The position numbers were made by a program, and so were the translations under genes. Shown here one piece after another: positions 34,676 through 46,786 of a stretch of DNA of 64,000 nt. Source of the stretch: Saxidomus purpurata (taxonomy: Eukaryota > Mollusca > Bivalvia > Venerida > Veneridae); NCBI GenBank assembly GCA_022818135.1, contig JAFMSR010000008.1, positions 29,668,613-29,732,612 of the forward strand. Reading direction: 5' to 3'. Positions within the stretch are counted from its first letter, which is position 1; each line of letters begins with the position of its first letter. A model generated the notes under the pieces. It was not told the DNA's origin and made no database searches. It saw nothing but the letters and a program-made list of their open reading frames with translations.

Positions 34676-36195
34676 GAGCTTATCAGTAGCCAAAAGCTTT
34701 TATCAGTAGCACAGCAGTCACAGAAGATAAGAAGTAGCAGAAGCACAGCAGTAGCATAAGAGCAGTGATAGTATCGACAGTAGCACAGCAGTAGCAGTAA
34801 CTTAGCACTAGCTGAGCAGTAGCAGTAGCACAGTTGTAGCAGAAGGACAATAGTAGCAGCTGATTAGCAGTAGCAGTTGATAAGCAGTAGCATCCATTGA
34901 TTTGTAGAGCTAAGCAGTAGCAGTAGCAGTAGCAGAAGCACAGCGTTACTACAGTAATAGCAGTATATTAGCAGTAGAGGTAGCTCAACAGTACCTTAGC
35001 AGTAGTTAGCTGTAGCTTAGAAGTAGCAGTAGCCATAAAACAGCAGTAGCAGTAGCCGTAAAACAGCAGTAGCAGTGGACGTAAAACAACAGTAGCTTAT
35101 TAGTAGCAGTGGCTAAACAATAGCAGTATAGCAGTAGCTGAACAGTAGCAGTAGCTGAACAGTAGCAATAGGAGCAGTAGCATAGCAATTGAAGTAGTTT
35201 AGCAGTAGCAGTTGCATGTCGATGCACTTCAATAGCAGTAGCACACTGTAAAACAGCATTAGAAAAAAATTAGCAGTTGCATAGGAATAGTACATAAATT
35301 TTAGTGCTGAACAGTAGCAGTTGCACAGCAATAGCAGTAGCCTTGCAGTAGCAGTAACTCAGCAGTAGCTCAGCAGTAGTCGTAGTACGGTTTTAGCTAA
35401 ACAGTAGCATAAGCTTAGCATAAACAGTAGCAGTAGGACAGCAGTAGATTAGCAGTGGTAGTAGCATAGTAGTAACACATAAATGGAATGTAGTACTGAG
35501 CAGCAGCGGTAGCACAGCAGTAACAGTAGCTGAGTTGTAGCAGGAGCTCTGTAGTAGCAGTAGCTCTGCAGTAGCCGTAACACAACCATAGCAGTAGCCC
35601 AGCAGTAGCTGTAATACAGCAGTAGCTTAGCAGTAGCAGTGACTCAACAATAGCTTAACAGTAGCTCACAGTAGAAATAGTACAGTAGTAGCAGTAACAC
35701 AGCAGAAGCAGTAGCTTATCAGTACCAAAGCAGTCACAGAAGCTTAACAGTAGCAGCAACACAGCAGAAGCAGTAGGGTAGCAGTAGCAGAAGCACAGCA
35801 GTAGCAGAAGCACAGTATTAGCAGTTACTTAGCACAAGCTGAGCAGTAGCAGTAGCATAGTTGTAGCAGAAGGACATTAGTAGCAGTTGATTAGCAGTAG
35901 CAGTTGATAAGCAGTAGCAGTACCTCTGCAGTAGCCGTAACACAACCATAGCAGTAGCTCAGCACTGGCCGTAATACAGCAGTAGCTTTGCAGTAGCAGT
36001 GTCTCAAGAATAGCTTAACAGTAGCTCAGCAGTAGCAGTAGTACAGCAGTAGCAGAAACATAGCAGAAGCAGTAGCTTATCAGTAGCAGAAGCTTAGCAG
36101 TAGCAGCAACACAGACAACAGTAGCAGTAGGTTAGCAGTAGCAGAAGCACAGCAGTAGCAGAGGCACAGTAGTAGCATCGATAGTAGCACAGCAG
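34676..36195. repeat. AGTAGC-type hexamer array 2
   Basis: About 1.5 kb of the same repeat type as the 30.0-31.0 kb array, with the same spacer variants (near 34889, 35211, 35287 and 35474). Segments within it are themselves repeated: 35560-35900 resembles 35925-36190, for example CTCTGCAGTAGCCGTAACAC in both. It ends directly against the Penelope-like fragment. Confidence 0.9.
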
Positions 36196-36685
36196 TAATC
36201 TTACGAAGTTTGTAAACCACATCCCCATAAAAATCGGGTTTTGAAATACCTTCTCGCAGAAGAGTCTTTAGATTACTATTGAATTTCAAAACCAAATCAG
36301 AATTACGATGGTAAAATTTAGCAAAATATTTACGCAATTTGTAATAACGGTAGCCCTGTTGAAGAAGTTTATTTGTAATATATTGATTACGTTCATTGAA
36401 ATCCTCAACATAACTACACGCTCTGGCAAACCGAATTAACTGAGAAATGTATACCCCATAAGATGTAGCATGAGGTACATCCCCATCCAAATGGGGGAAA
36501 TTTACAATACTAAAATTAAAATCATCCCTCTTGTCATAAATTTTGGTATGTATAATATTGTTATAAATAGAGAGATGTAAATCTAAAAATGAAGCACTAG
36601 TATCCAAATTGTTAGTTTTAATTAACTGGAGTTCCCGGGGATAAATAGTGTCCACCAATTGACCAAAAAACGGGTTATCCATATT
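36196..36685 (-). pseudogene. Penelope-like element RT, C-terminal half
   Basis: The minus-strand frame starts MDNPFFGQLVDTIYPREL and continues with FLDLHLSIYNN, KIYDKRDDFNFSIVNFPHLD, SYGVYISQLIRFARAC, QGYRYYKLRKYFAKFYHR and GISKPDFYGDVVYKLRKI. I recognise this as the post-catalytic part of an RT common in mollusc genomes and usually classed as Penelope-like. It breaks off at VYKLRKI where the hexamer array starts; the frame beyond that translates repeat. The catalytic part and GIY-YIG endonuclease are absent. It lies at the right edge of the DNA that splits the segmental duplication. Confidence 0.7.
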
Positions 36686-36687
36686 AA

Positions 36688-38450
36688 AACTGCTTTCTGA
36701 CGAGAAGACGTATAGTATACATCAAGACATATAGAAATATCAGCGATTTTCTCTAGTTTAATTGACTGGAATTTTTAGATAACTTCTGTAATCATAATTT
36801 ATGTAAACTGTCCACTTGCGAAATCATTAAAATACATCAAGTTATATGAACATCAACAATTATAGTTATTCTCTAGGTAAACACACAAATAGCATGTTTC
36901 CAAACCTTAATAAAAACCATCTTGTTTGAAACAGAGTTCGTCAGCATTTTCTCATGATTCTTCAGCTATAATAGCCTGATTTAATTTTTGGCCTGTTCAG
37001 ATTCGCTTAACTTCAGTAAAAAAACTTGTACTACGGTTGCGGGGACCAACATTCATTTTTGTGCTATTGCTTTTCATGTTTGTGTATTTTCTGCTTGTAT
37101 GTTTTAAAATTAACTAAACCTTATCTAAATATAACAGCAGTTCTGTTTGTTTACTTTCAAACAGAGCTCTCTACTATCATCTTTATTCTTTCATTTATTT
37201 TCTTTGCATCTCGAACCATCATATCTAGCAATTTTTCCAGACAATGCCGTGTTGCATAAAATGAAATGCCACCAGATATGAAACTTCCTAGCACAGGCAC
37301 AGTGTATTTTGCTGCGTTTTCTATGTATTCTGAAAAAACTGCTACAGAGCAAACCATCGCAATTCCACGTATTGTAAATACAACAGATGTGCTTTCAAGA
37401 TTAAAAGCATGGCTCATTTCTTCAGCTGGAATGTTCAAAAGCTTGGCTGACCTTTGCAGACCCTCTTCGTTTAATCCAAATTGCTTGCGGTATTCTTTCG
37501 CCTCGGTAATTAGCAGCGCTTCGTCGATTAGTATACTCACTCCAGGAATCGGAATAGCTCCTCCGGCTGCTGACTTCAGGCATACATTCCACATCCTTTC
37601 AGTAAACACTTCTCTCTTTTTTTCGATGGCTCCCTCCGTTAAATTAGATAAAGAAAGTGCCACCGCTTCTCTTTTTGCTCCTGACTCATCGACTAACTTC
37701 ATTTGAAGGCTTTCAAAATCAAACAGGTTTTGTGCATAATTTGCTATCAGAAAAATTCGTGGGTTAACAAATTGATTTTCCTGAAATGTGTCCTCAAGCT
37801 CCTGTAATATCTTTGCACAAATTTCGTCTTCATGTTCGGGCGTACGACGGCTTCTGTTGGTGTTTGCAATATCTAAATCAACTTTCGCCCTTACGAAGTA
37901 GAACTCCTTTTTTTCGCCTTCTTTGAATGTGTGGTTCTGTTTTCTGACCTCCTTTGCCAGCCAAAGGTCGTTCTCAGTAAATCTTGATGCTGACACGATG
38001 ATGAAACAGTCGTATCTTTGAAACTCAATTCTTTTTAAGTACGATTCTTTTGGGAAATCTTTTGTACCTACCCCTGGAAGATCCCAGATATGAAGATTCT
38101 CATTATTCGGATGTGTGTAAGGTGTTGGTTCAACAGTACATTGCGTAACGCCGGTTTTGGCTGCTCCTTCATCATCAGCATAAAGCCCCCGAAAAGTGTT
38201 GATGAAACTTGACTTTCCACTCCCACTGTTACCTGTAACTGCTATGTTCAAAGGAATATCTTTCCATTTTTCTAAGTTATGTATTATAAAAGAACTGACA
38301 CCGGCCATACCATCTGATCCAAATGCATCAATGACACGTTTCTTATGGATTTCCATGAATGATGTCCAGTCATGTGGTCTGTCCATAATTAGAGACTTGA
38401 TCTAACTCGGATGTTGAATCACAAACCTAAACAGTAAAATGACAAAAATA
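36688..38450. repeat. Segmental duplication, copy 1, right part (with IRG copy A)
   Basis: Similarity to copy 2 resumes at CTGCTTTC/TCTGACG (36688 against 45066). It runs through non-coding sequence (ATAGCATGTTTCC, AAACCAT), skips the 45335-46605 insertion of copy 2 and continues across the whole IRG gene and its upstream flank to about 38450. Confidence 0.85.
37157..38386 (-). CDS. Immunity-related GTPase (IRG), copy A
   Basis: A single open frame of 409 codons, a normal IRG length. The GTPase domain shows the P-loop GNSGSGKSS (52-60), a threonine-rich switch I (KTGVTQCT, 77-84), the G3 box DLPG (102-105) and a G4-like AKVD (167-170). A long alpha-helical C-terminal region follows (AIPIPGVSILIDEALLITEA, FGLNEEGLQRSAKLL). 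It has the GKS form of the P-loop. In vertebrates IRGs act at pathogen vacuoles or in autophagy; the role in invertebrates is not established. The ATG is followed by conserved sequence in both copies. Just upstream, a pyrimidine tract and TTTAG acceptor before GTTTGTG suggest a 5' UTR intron with a single coding exon. Its closest relative is copy B, about 85% identical by eye in the first 110 residues. Confidence 0.92.
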   Translation of the reverse strand: MDRPHDWTSFMEIHKKRVIDAFGSDGMAGVSSFIIHNLEKWKDIPLNIAVTGNSGSGKSSFINTFRGLYADDEGAAKTGVTQCTVEPTPYTHPNNENLHIWDLPGVGTKDFPKESYLKRIEFQRYDCFIIVSASRFTENDLWLAKEVRKQNHTFKEGEKKEFYFVRAKVDLDIANTNRSRRTPEHEDEICAKILQELEDTFQENQFVNPRIFLIANYAQNLFDFESLQMKLVDESGAKREAVALSLSNLTEGAIEKKREVFTERMWNVCLKSAAGGAIPIPGVSILIDEALLITEAKEYRKQFGLNEEGLQRSAKLLNIPAEEMSHAFNLESTSVVFTIRGIAMVCSVAVFSEYIENAAKYTVPVLGSFISGGISFYATRHCLEKLLDMMVRDAKKINERIKMIVESSV

Positions 38451-40200
38451 CATGTAACAGTAAAATCAAATTCTTTTATTACGTTCAATTTAACAAAAAT
38501 ACAAGCAGAATATACATTAACTATGTTTCCTGTTTAAATTTGTGTAAAGTAAGAATTTAAAAACAAAATACCTGTAATGTCACAAGTATTCCGTATCTAA
38601 GAATCCAAATCAAACTGTCTAGTAAATTAAAATGTCATAATATTGTGCGTGTCTTTTGAAATGATTAAAGATATACATATGTACAGATAATTACTGTAGT
38701 GTCGGTAAATGTATTGATCTGTAATATGTCGAATACAAAATTTAGATTGAATGATACAATGTTAGCAGTGGAGCATACATGGAAGTCCAAGGATTACATT
38801 TACAAGTAGATCTCATTATGTCTATCTAGCGTCTACTTATTTGGTAACTTGATACTCTGCTTGCTGTTACGGCCATTCAATTGCCAAAATTTTATCATAT
38901 TACATTATTTATAAATTGCGTGTGGGGGTGCACAGGGTAATTAACCACTTTACAAGGAACATTGTGACATTCCGATCAATACTTGTCCATAGTTTTAAAG
39001 AGGTATGTAGCGAATACGATTTTTCCATTCTTATCTAAATGACAACCTTTGTTTCCTGATATACCTTTCAATACGAAATGGATAACTCTGGAACAAACAA
39101 TATTATATGCTTCAAAGTATTGTTAGAAGCAAAGGTGTCCTATTTTAACTAAGCCGCACCCGTTACTTTTAAAATTACATGTACCTATGAAAACTCATGA
39201 CCTCTTCCACTTAATAGTTTTGAGAGCCATAAACAGCCGATGAGTCACTCCTCACATCTAGGGGGCCATTTTTTCAAACCTTAGAGGCGTTCCTCCTTAC
39301 TTTTTGATCATCTGTACCATTTACCGTATATCAAACCGTTGTCAAATGCAGTTTCAATTTTTCAGACAATTAGTCACTCCTCTCAGTGTTTAGAAGTTAA
39401 TTTTAACTATAAAGCATACACCCAATAATTAATTTGAAGAGAGGGAAAGGGTAATATAGTGGAACAAACGTCGAACTACGGGGATGGTTTACCCTTTTTT
39501 TTAAATGACCATCAAGATACATTGTTTTTACAAACTATGAACTATGATGTCATAAAAATCTGGTGTATAAACATAACCTAGGTAAAATATGGAATAAAAG
39601 TTACTATTCATATCCTCGGTTTTGGCTTTATGCTAAGATGTGATGTACTCAGGTTACTGTCCTTGCCAGCCTCTTCTGTGTACTATCATGTTGTTTAGTT
39701 AGCCATTTCCTTTCTCCTGGGACCGTCCTAAATTTGGGGATACTGCCTCGGTTCCAAGGATCGGTTATTTTTCCTTCATTTTATATATCTTAACAATGAC
39801 CTCTTTGAATATTATTCTTCAAATTTATTCATTTGCGGTAGGTGGTCCTTCTAGTGTATGTTTTGTCAAACCATATACATTGAAATTTCTTCTGTTGTAC
39901 AGTATTAAATACACAATGTACATGTTACTAGTTCCTATATTAAGACGATAAATTTGTTACTGTTGTCCAACAGATGTCACAGTGCTTACCCTACTTTGGG
40001 TTTACATAAATTCTATGTCTGTGTTCAATGTTAGTGAATCAAATTCAGATCGAGCTAAATTTTTGTGCTCAGTGTATAAAACTTTACTTTTTTTCTTTTC
40101 GTAGATTAAAACTCGTGTCTTGCTTTCTTGATTGAATGATTATTTTGATGGTGTAATTCACGCTGTGATCTGTGCGCGTAGAGTGGCGGGAAACCGACTT
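38451..40200. other. No gene recognised
   Basis: This stretch would contain the promoter and any 5' exon of IRG copy A, but no specific site can be named. No repeat with a second copy in the window. Confidence 0.4.
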
Positions 40201-40269
40201 GACGTCGATTTGGGCACATATGCCCTCTTCGATCTCTAAATGAGGTGCCAGACTGAGCTATAGCTATGT

Positions 40270-40486
40270 ATTGGATTTGTGGCATATCTTAAAGTTAGTT
40301 TGCAGTTCGCAGATCGCGATTCTTATTGCGAACTGGTTACCGACACTGGCGACTACTTTGTAGTTCACAATTCGAGCCGCAGACTGTGAACTGATAACTA
40401 GTATGCAGTTGGGATCCTAATTGCGAATTGGCAAGTGATTGTTCAGTTTGCAGTTCGCAATTCAGAGTGTAAACTGACATATATAT
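40270..40486. repeat. TTCGCA-rich degenerate repeat, left part
   Basis: Short alternating phrases (CAGTTCGCAGATCGCGAT, GCAGTTCGCAATTC, GTGAACTG) form a degenerate array of about 20-bp units. The array is cut by a LINE and resumes at 42830. Confidence 0.65.
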
Positions 40487-42826
40487 CTTTATTTAAGTCT
40501 CATTCATGTACAATATCACAACATTTCTATAAAACCATGACGGATAAATTATTAGTACATGACCATTCAATTCTGAATTTTAAGAGACTATCACAGTGAA
40601 TATAGCAAATTACCTTACAATCATTCAACATATATTTACATTGTAAAAAGCAAGAGTCAGTCGCTAATTCACATCTAAAATATATTTAAAAAAAGATAGG
40701 AAAAATACTGAAACGAAAAGAGAGCACTATAGCGCAATTAAGAAATGTTTTAAGAAATTTGTTATCCTCTCGATCAGATCGAGAAAGAACTAATTAGCAA
40801 CTGATTCTTGCGGTAGCTTAAATTTTAAATGACAAATTGTTTTAATTAAGTTAAACATTATTTACAAAGATAAAACTGACGACGTTGGAGAATATTAAAA
40901 CAAGTTTTGGCACAATTTCTAATTATTGGCTGACTAGTGAACGAAAATATTAGTTTGTCATCTTTACTGAAATTTGCGAAATTAGGTTCAAAAACAATAG
41001 CTTTCGAAAATAATTCAAATCTGAGGTCATCGTACAACGAACAATCTAATATAACATGTGACTCATCCTCAAGTACGTGGCAGAAAGGACGGTGACGTTC
41101 GTCTAGTCTCACATTTTCATATCTACCCGTTTCAATGCGAATAGAAGCAACCCCACACCTGAATTAACATAACGCTGACCTATGCCTAGGGGGTAAAATC
41201 ATCCTGCAGTATTCCTCTGTCACATACTCCTGTTTAAATGTCCGGTAGGTCCTTAACTTATTACGACCTCTACCGGAAGTACCGACAACGCTGTTTAAGG
41301 ATGCGGACCACTCGGACAAATACATGTACTTATACATGATATTTTTTCCAGTTGACTAGTAAAAGATTGTTTAGGTATAGGCACTAACAAGTTGCAATAG
41401 CAACCAAGATTAAACTCAAGTAGTTGTTTTTTGACAAAATAAAACCAGTTTCGGCAACGAATTGATTTGGAACAGGCCCACAATGCAATGCGTTTATTTA
41501 TTCTAGAATTGTTCGTTTGGGACAAACGGGCCCACAAGTTGTTAACTGTTTTCCACTGGCGAACAATGGGTGGAACCCATCCCATTTCCCCAGAGACTGC
41601 TGCATTGGGCGTATACTTGCCAACACCAAGGAGAAACCTCAATGCACGGTTGTGGACTGTATTTATACATGAAAATGATTTATAACCCATACCGAAGATC
41701 CATATGCTATGACAGGCCAAACAACTGAGTCATACAGTTAAGTAAAAACGTTATGGGGAACCCCGCCAACTAATTTACATTTGGCTATTAGTAGACCCAA
41801 GGCTCGACTAGCACTTTGCGCCATCATCCCAGCTGTTACATTGAAATCAAGATGCTCTTGTAGAACAACACCTAGATACTTATACCTATCAACAATGTCT
41901 ACTGTTTCCTGTCCACATTTAAAAATATGGGTTGATCTTGCTTGAGATTCAGATCGGAAATGCACAATGTTACTTTTACTACAATTAATTGACATATCGC
42001 TAATACAACACCAATCATATATTAATCCGTTTAACAAAACTTGTAGATCATGTGCATTTTCCGCCAATAACACCATCTCATCTGCATATAGAAGTATACA
42101 TACAATCTCATTTTCTATTTCAATACCAACATTTAATGATTTAAGATACACTGCAAGATCATTTATGTATAAATTGAATAATAAGGGAGACAATACACAG
42201 CCTTGTCTTAATCCACAATGCTCTTCAAATCAGTCAGTTGTAAAAGAATTAATTCTAACACATGAGGCTACAGCTGAGTACAAAGATTTCACAGCATTTA
42301 ACATTTTACCACAAACCCCTGTATCTTGTAATTTTATCCACAATTTCGACCTGTTAATTAAATCATATGCCTTTCGATGAAAGCAGTGAAAGTACTTTGT
42401 TTCAATTTCTTCCTAGTTTCAACTAAACTAACAAGTGATGAAATATGATCGGTAGTGCTCCTCTTCTTTCTAAAACCATTTTGTTCACCAGACAATATAT
42501 CATTGGCTTCAACCCAAGAACTTAGTCTATCGTTTAAAATATTACAGTATAATTTATACATTGTACAGGTCAAAGATATTCCTCTGTATGATAAAGGGTC
42601 TCTAGGATCTGCTGTTGAAGACTTAGGTATAGGATTAATAATGCATTTGTTCCAAACTGATGGAACAATACCTTTTTCAAAACATGTATTAAACAAAATA
42701 TGTAAAAACATTATTGTAGTGTCGTTTTTTAACATTTCAGAAGGAATTTGATCTATACCAGTAGCTTTTCTAAGCTTAGCTGACATGTTGATGTTCACCA
42801 ATAAGCAAATTATCAAATCAACTCAC
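40487..42826 (-). mobile_element. 5'-truncated LINE, third lineage
   Basis: A minus-strand element begins inside the region before RT motif 1 and ends at a 3' UTR with AATAAAGATATATATG next to the TTCGCA repeat. TTCGCA-type sequence on both sides shows it inserted into that repeat. Its coding region is broken into four frames. Confidence 0.8.
40858..42816 (-). pseudogene. LINE reverse transcriptase remnant, four frames
   Basis: Pieces in order: 42816-42358 with GIDQIPSEMLK, CIINPIPKSSTADPRDPLSY, SLTCTMYKLYCNILNDRL and GFRKKRSTTDHISSLVSLVE; 42370-42195 with motif A remnants and a stop; 42193-41738 with SPLLFNLYINDL, catalytic YADE in place of YADD, and YKYLGVVLQE; 41720-41295 with RALRFLLGVGKYTPNAAVSG; and 41112-40858 with a knuckle (CHVLEDESHVILDC). 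The last aspartate of YADD is glutamate, so the enzyme would be impaired even without the frameshifts. The RT type is unlike either LINE at 9.7 or 12-17 kb. Confidence 0.8.
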
Positions 42827-43020
42827 GATTTACGAATTGACAATTCTTGTGCAGTTAAGAATTCACAGTCAACAATTCAAACTTCGTAATGCAAACCAGT
42901 CACTATTTCGGGCTTCGGATTGCGACCTGCAGACTAAATGTCCGTTCTAAGTTCGCGCTTTGATTTCGAATTGAAAAAATTTCGCATTTCAAATTGCGAC
43001 CCGCGAACTGCAGACATTAG
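42827..43020. repeat. TTCGCA-rich degenerate repeat, right part
   Basis: Continuation of the 40.3 kb array, with TTGCGACCTGCAGACTAAA and AATTGCGACCCGCGAACTGC. It ends just before duplication copy 2 begins. Confidence 0.6.
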
Positions 43021-45334
43021 GATCAAATGAAATACCATATAATATTCTTTATATTGTAGACGATTATTTTGATCGTACTTCTGTTACTCTGTGAAAGCGT
43101 TTGTAAGAAGTTCAGAATAGTATTTACACCACCTCCTAAATATTGCAAGTCACCATATTAATTTCAACAAGAGCAGTCACTCATAACTGACAAATGACCC
43201 CGAAATAGTTACATTTCATAACTATTCCTTGCCAAAATTTGCCATATTCAAAGTTTGATATAAGAGTATTCATTCAAAAGAAAGTTTACACTTCAAGCTT
43301 ATATGAAGGATTCCATATTATCTTGACGTCCAAGTGTGACCTTGTCCTGAGGGCTAGGACCTAGGTCGTTGTCTTAATATGTTGGACATCTATTCCAAGT
43401 AACTTCAAAAACCCGGACGCAACCACTTGTATTCTATAAGTATATAAAGTAAGTAAGTACGTGTTATAAAATACAAGATATACACTTTACATACTAAAAT
43501 AACACCTAGCCCAGTGTGTCTATAAGTCACCTAAGTAATAAATGCAACAATCACATGAAATATAGTACAATGACCAGATATATTGCGCTAAACAAAGGAT
43601 AATGAATCAAATGTTTTGAATTATTAATTGCGCCAAACAGAAAAGTTTATTTGTTTTAAAGTTAAATGGTGGAATACAGCTACACTTTCAATATACACTC
43701 GTTTCAAGACAAATTGTGATATGCGTATACATGTACCTATACAATGATATAAATACAATTTACATATACATGTACTGTCTTCATTTGCTTTCCAGGAAGA
43801 CTTGAGACACAATGCAACCCATTTTCTAGAATATGATCTTACATTAGTAATAAAGCTTAAGTTTCAACTAATCACTCCTGCTGGAAAGGTCATGGTCATT
43901 TAAAGTGTCACTAAATATTTCAAAGCGTATATCAGCACAATATGAACAGTTCAAAACGAAATGCTTTTAATTTCCAGATTTTCTTTTCTCATGATTTTCA
44001 TTAGCAAATCGACCAGTTTCGATTCTCAAAGGTACAATGCCACACTTAAATTACTTTTCAGATTTAAACATACATATTCTTCAGTTTGATATGTTTCCTT
44101 TAAAGTAACACATGTACTTCATCTACGCACATATCTCACATTTTCTGACTATACATTGGAGTAGAAATTATCAATTCTCTTATATATGATATTGACATTT
44201 ATTAGAGTCTTATTCTCAAACAAATTCTGTAACACTAATGATCATTGTCTATACGTATGCGGAATCCAACCAGTACCATCTGCAAAGGCAAATAGCAGTA
44301 CAAAACGATGCAACCCAAGAAAGTATATAATAGCTCTATTTTGCACACATACGTTTATAATCCCATAACCCCATACACCTTCTCCTTAATCCATGATCGG
44401 TTTAACACATGCAAGTACACGTTTGTCAAACGTTTGAAAGTAAACTCTTTAATACTATGAAGTGTCGTGATAACTTTTACCAGACGATGAGTGCTGTTCC
44501 AGCTGATTTTCCTAGTGTGTCAAAATTCGTTTTAAAGTCACAATATAACTAAGTGTTATAGTTAAATCTGGATCATTCAACGGATTACATGTGCAATAAG
44601 ATTTGTATTTTTGAGTGGTATTTTTTCAGAATTAATGTTACATTTTTAGATTTGATATTTTTCCAGATTATAACGTAAACTAAACGGTATCGAACAATAT
44701 GCTCAGCTCGGGATCAATTCTTAAATATGTTTTGTAATTTTGTGCGCGTTTTCATCCATGGAGATATTGTTCTTTCCACGCGTCCCTTGTCTGTTTTCAG
44801 CATTTTTAAGTATTCAAGGAGCTGAGCCAAATCCGTAAGGCTTACAGGAATCCAATGTTACAGCAAATTTATCTCTGTAAAATATTTATATTGTATCTGA
44901 ATTTTGCATTTCCGTTTGAGCTAATAAACTGTCTTAAAGTTTTCAATGAATTTATGAATTCATCTAAACGCTTGCAGCACGTTTCAATGCTGAGCATATG
45001 CTTTATTTCATAAAGAATTGTAGTGTTACGTTGCAATATGATCATGTCCACGCTAATCTGAGCACTGCTTTCCGACCGGAAGACGTGTAGTACAATGTAT
45101 ACATTACAGACAGTCGGCGATGATCTAGTTTAAGTGACTATGTAATGATAATTTATGTTAACTATACATTAATACTGTTCATTTAATATGTATCCAGATA
45201 TATGAACATAAAAAGAGTTATCCTCTAGGTAAACGAACAAATAGCATGTTTCCTAACCTTAATCAAAACCATTTTGTTTCAAACAAACCCTTCAACATTT
45301 TTTCATCATTCTTTAGCTTTAAAGGCGAATAATC

Positions 45335-46605
45335 AGATTTTGGCCATGTTATAGATTTGTTTGAAACTTCAACATCTGATCAATTACACTCATTTATGTT
45401 CACTTAGCGCTTAATTCCAGTAAGATTTTCACTGGAGGTATTTTTAAAATTTGACATTCCTATCCTGGTTGCCCAACCAAAATAGAGTTATTAGTACATA
45501 TTTGATACACATACTTTGCCTAAGGAAAGATATAACTATTACACATATTGTTTAATATTTGTACAATATTTGCATTAACAATTATATATTTAGATGGAAT
45601 TCATTAGAAATGCAAGTTTGAAAAATTATTGATAACTCCCTTTACCTATCTTGGTTGCGCAACCAAGATAGATTGGAAAAAAATGAATTCAGAAACTACA
45701 CGTAGCTTTAAAACTTGCATTTTGGTTCAGAATGTGAACTATTTGTTTATCTATCCAATGTAAATGTAAAAGTAGAAATTATATTGAAATAAAAAAGAAA
45801 TACTCAATGTTTTAAATACTTTCATATTATAGGGGAGTAATAAAATTTTATCAAAGTTAATGAAATGTGAATTTCTAATAGGGATCTAACTCTGTAATGG
45901 GTCTTTTTGTTCCTTAAATGAATATCTTACAGGAAATACAAAAAGTAAAAATTGTCATCAAATGTTGCATAAATGTGATTGACCACCTTTAAAATCAGGA
46001 AATAGATTTCATTTTTGAGTAATATACCGGTTAGTATATCATTGTGGGGAGTGTTGATGCGTAGTAATCTAATCACGAAGGCCGGAGTGATTAATTACGA
46101 AGCATCTACACGACACACAGTGATATAATAACCGGTATATCAATCAAAAATAAAATCTATTTCCATTTTAACACGTTAATCTAAACAAAAACATGTTCGA
46201 TAGGGTACTATTTGCTGCGCTTTCATGGAGTCGCTGTCTTGAAACTTGTAGTTTTCCGTGCATTCCTTGCATTTCGTGAAATTTTGGCTGTTTTTTTTTT
46301 ACTCCTCAAATAAAACGCTATTCGTCATATTTTTGTTGTTTCTGATATTGCTGGCGATACCGGAAGTGTAGAAAATTTTACTACGATTTGTTTTACATCA
46401 CGTGAATTCATTCACAACAATACCAATCCAAGCGTATTAGCGCATGTACACTCGTAGATGTTATGCGAAAATTACACGGGAGGGAATTTCAGCGATCAAA
46501 AATAGTTCCGAACGCTGAGCGTGATATACTTCATAGTTTTATCACGCTCAAATCCGTCTTTGTGTATATAGGAGAAATTTCCAAAAGTGTTAGAATTATG
46601 CTTTT
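45335..46605. other. Insertion specific to duplication copy 2, rich in palindromes
   Basis: This interval has no counterpart at 36960-36990 in copy 1. It contains two palindromes built on TATCTTGGTTGC and its complement (one diverged at about 45459-45488, one perfect at about 45647-45670) and a 167-bp imperfect hairpin (45998-46164). No coding sequence. Confidence 0.7.
45998..46164. repeat. Large imperfect hairpin (fold-back)
   Basis: The left arm begins GGAAATAGATTTCATTTTTG and includes ATATACCGGTTA. The right arm is its reverse complement, with TAACCGGTATAT and AATAAAATCTATTTCC. Arms are about 80 bp around a loop GAAGGCCGG. It would form a stable cruciform or RNA stem-loop. It may be a small fold-back MITE. 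Confidence 0.8.
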
Positions 46606-46786
46606 ATTTTGGCTTGTTCAGATTCGTAAAACTTTATTCATTAAACTTGTTATACGATTTCAAGGTCCAACATTTATTTATGTGCTACTTCTTTTTCATC
46701 TTTTGTATTTTTTGTTTTACTTGTCGTAAAATGGACTTAACCTTATCTAAATAACACAGCAGTTCTGTTCGGTCACTTTAACCTCT

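Noticed and set aside
36080..36195. C-terminal extension of the Penelope-like frame (TAVLLSMLLLCLCYCC)
   Set aside because: Translation of the adjacent hexamer array.
37266..37706. Antisense 146-codon frames over both IRG genes (also 46905-47345)
   Set aside because: Conserved only because the IRG sense strand is; no independent evidence.
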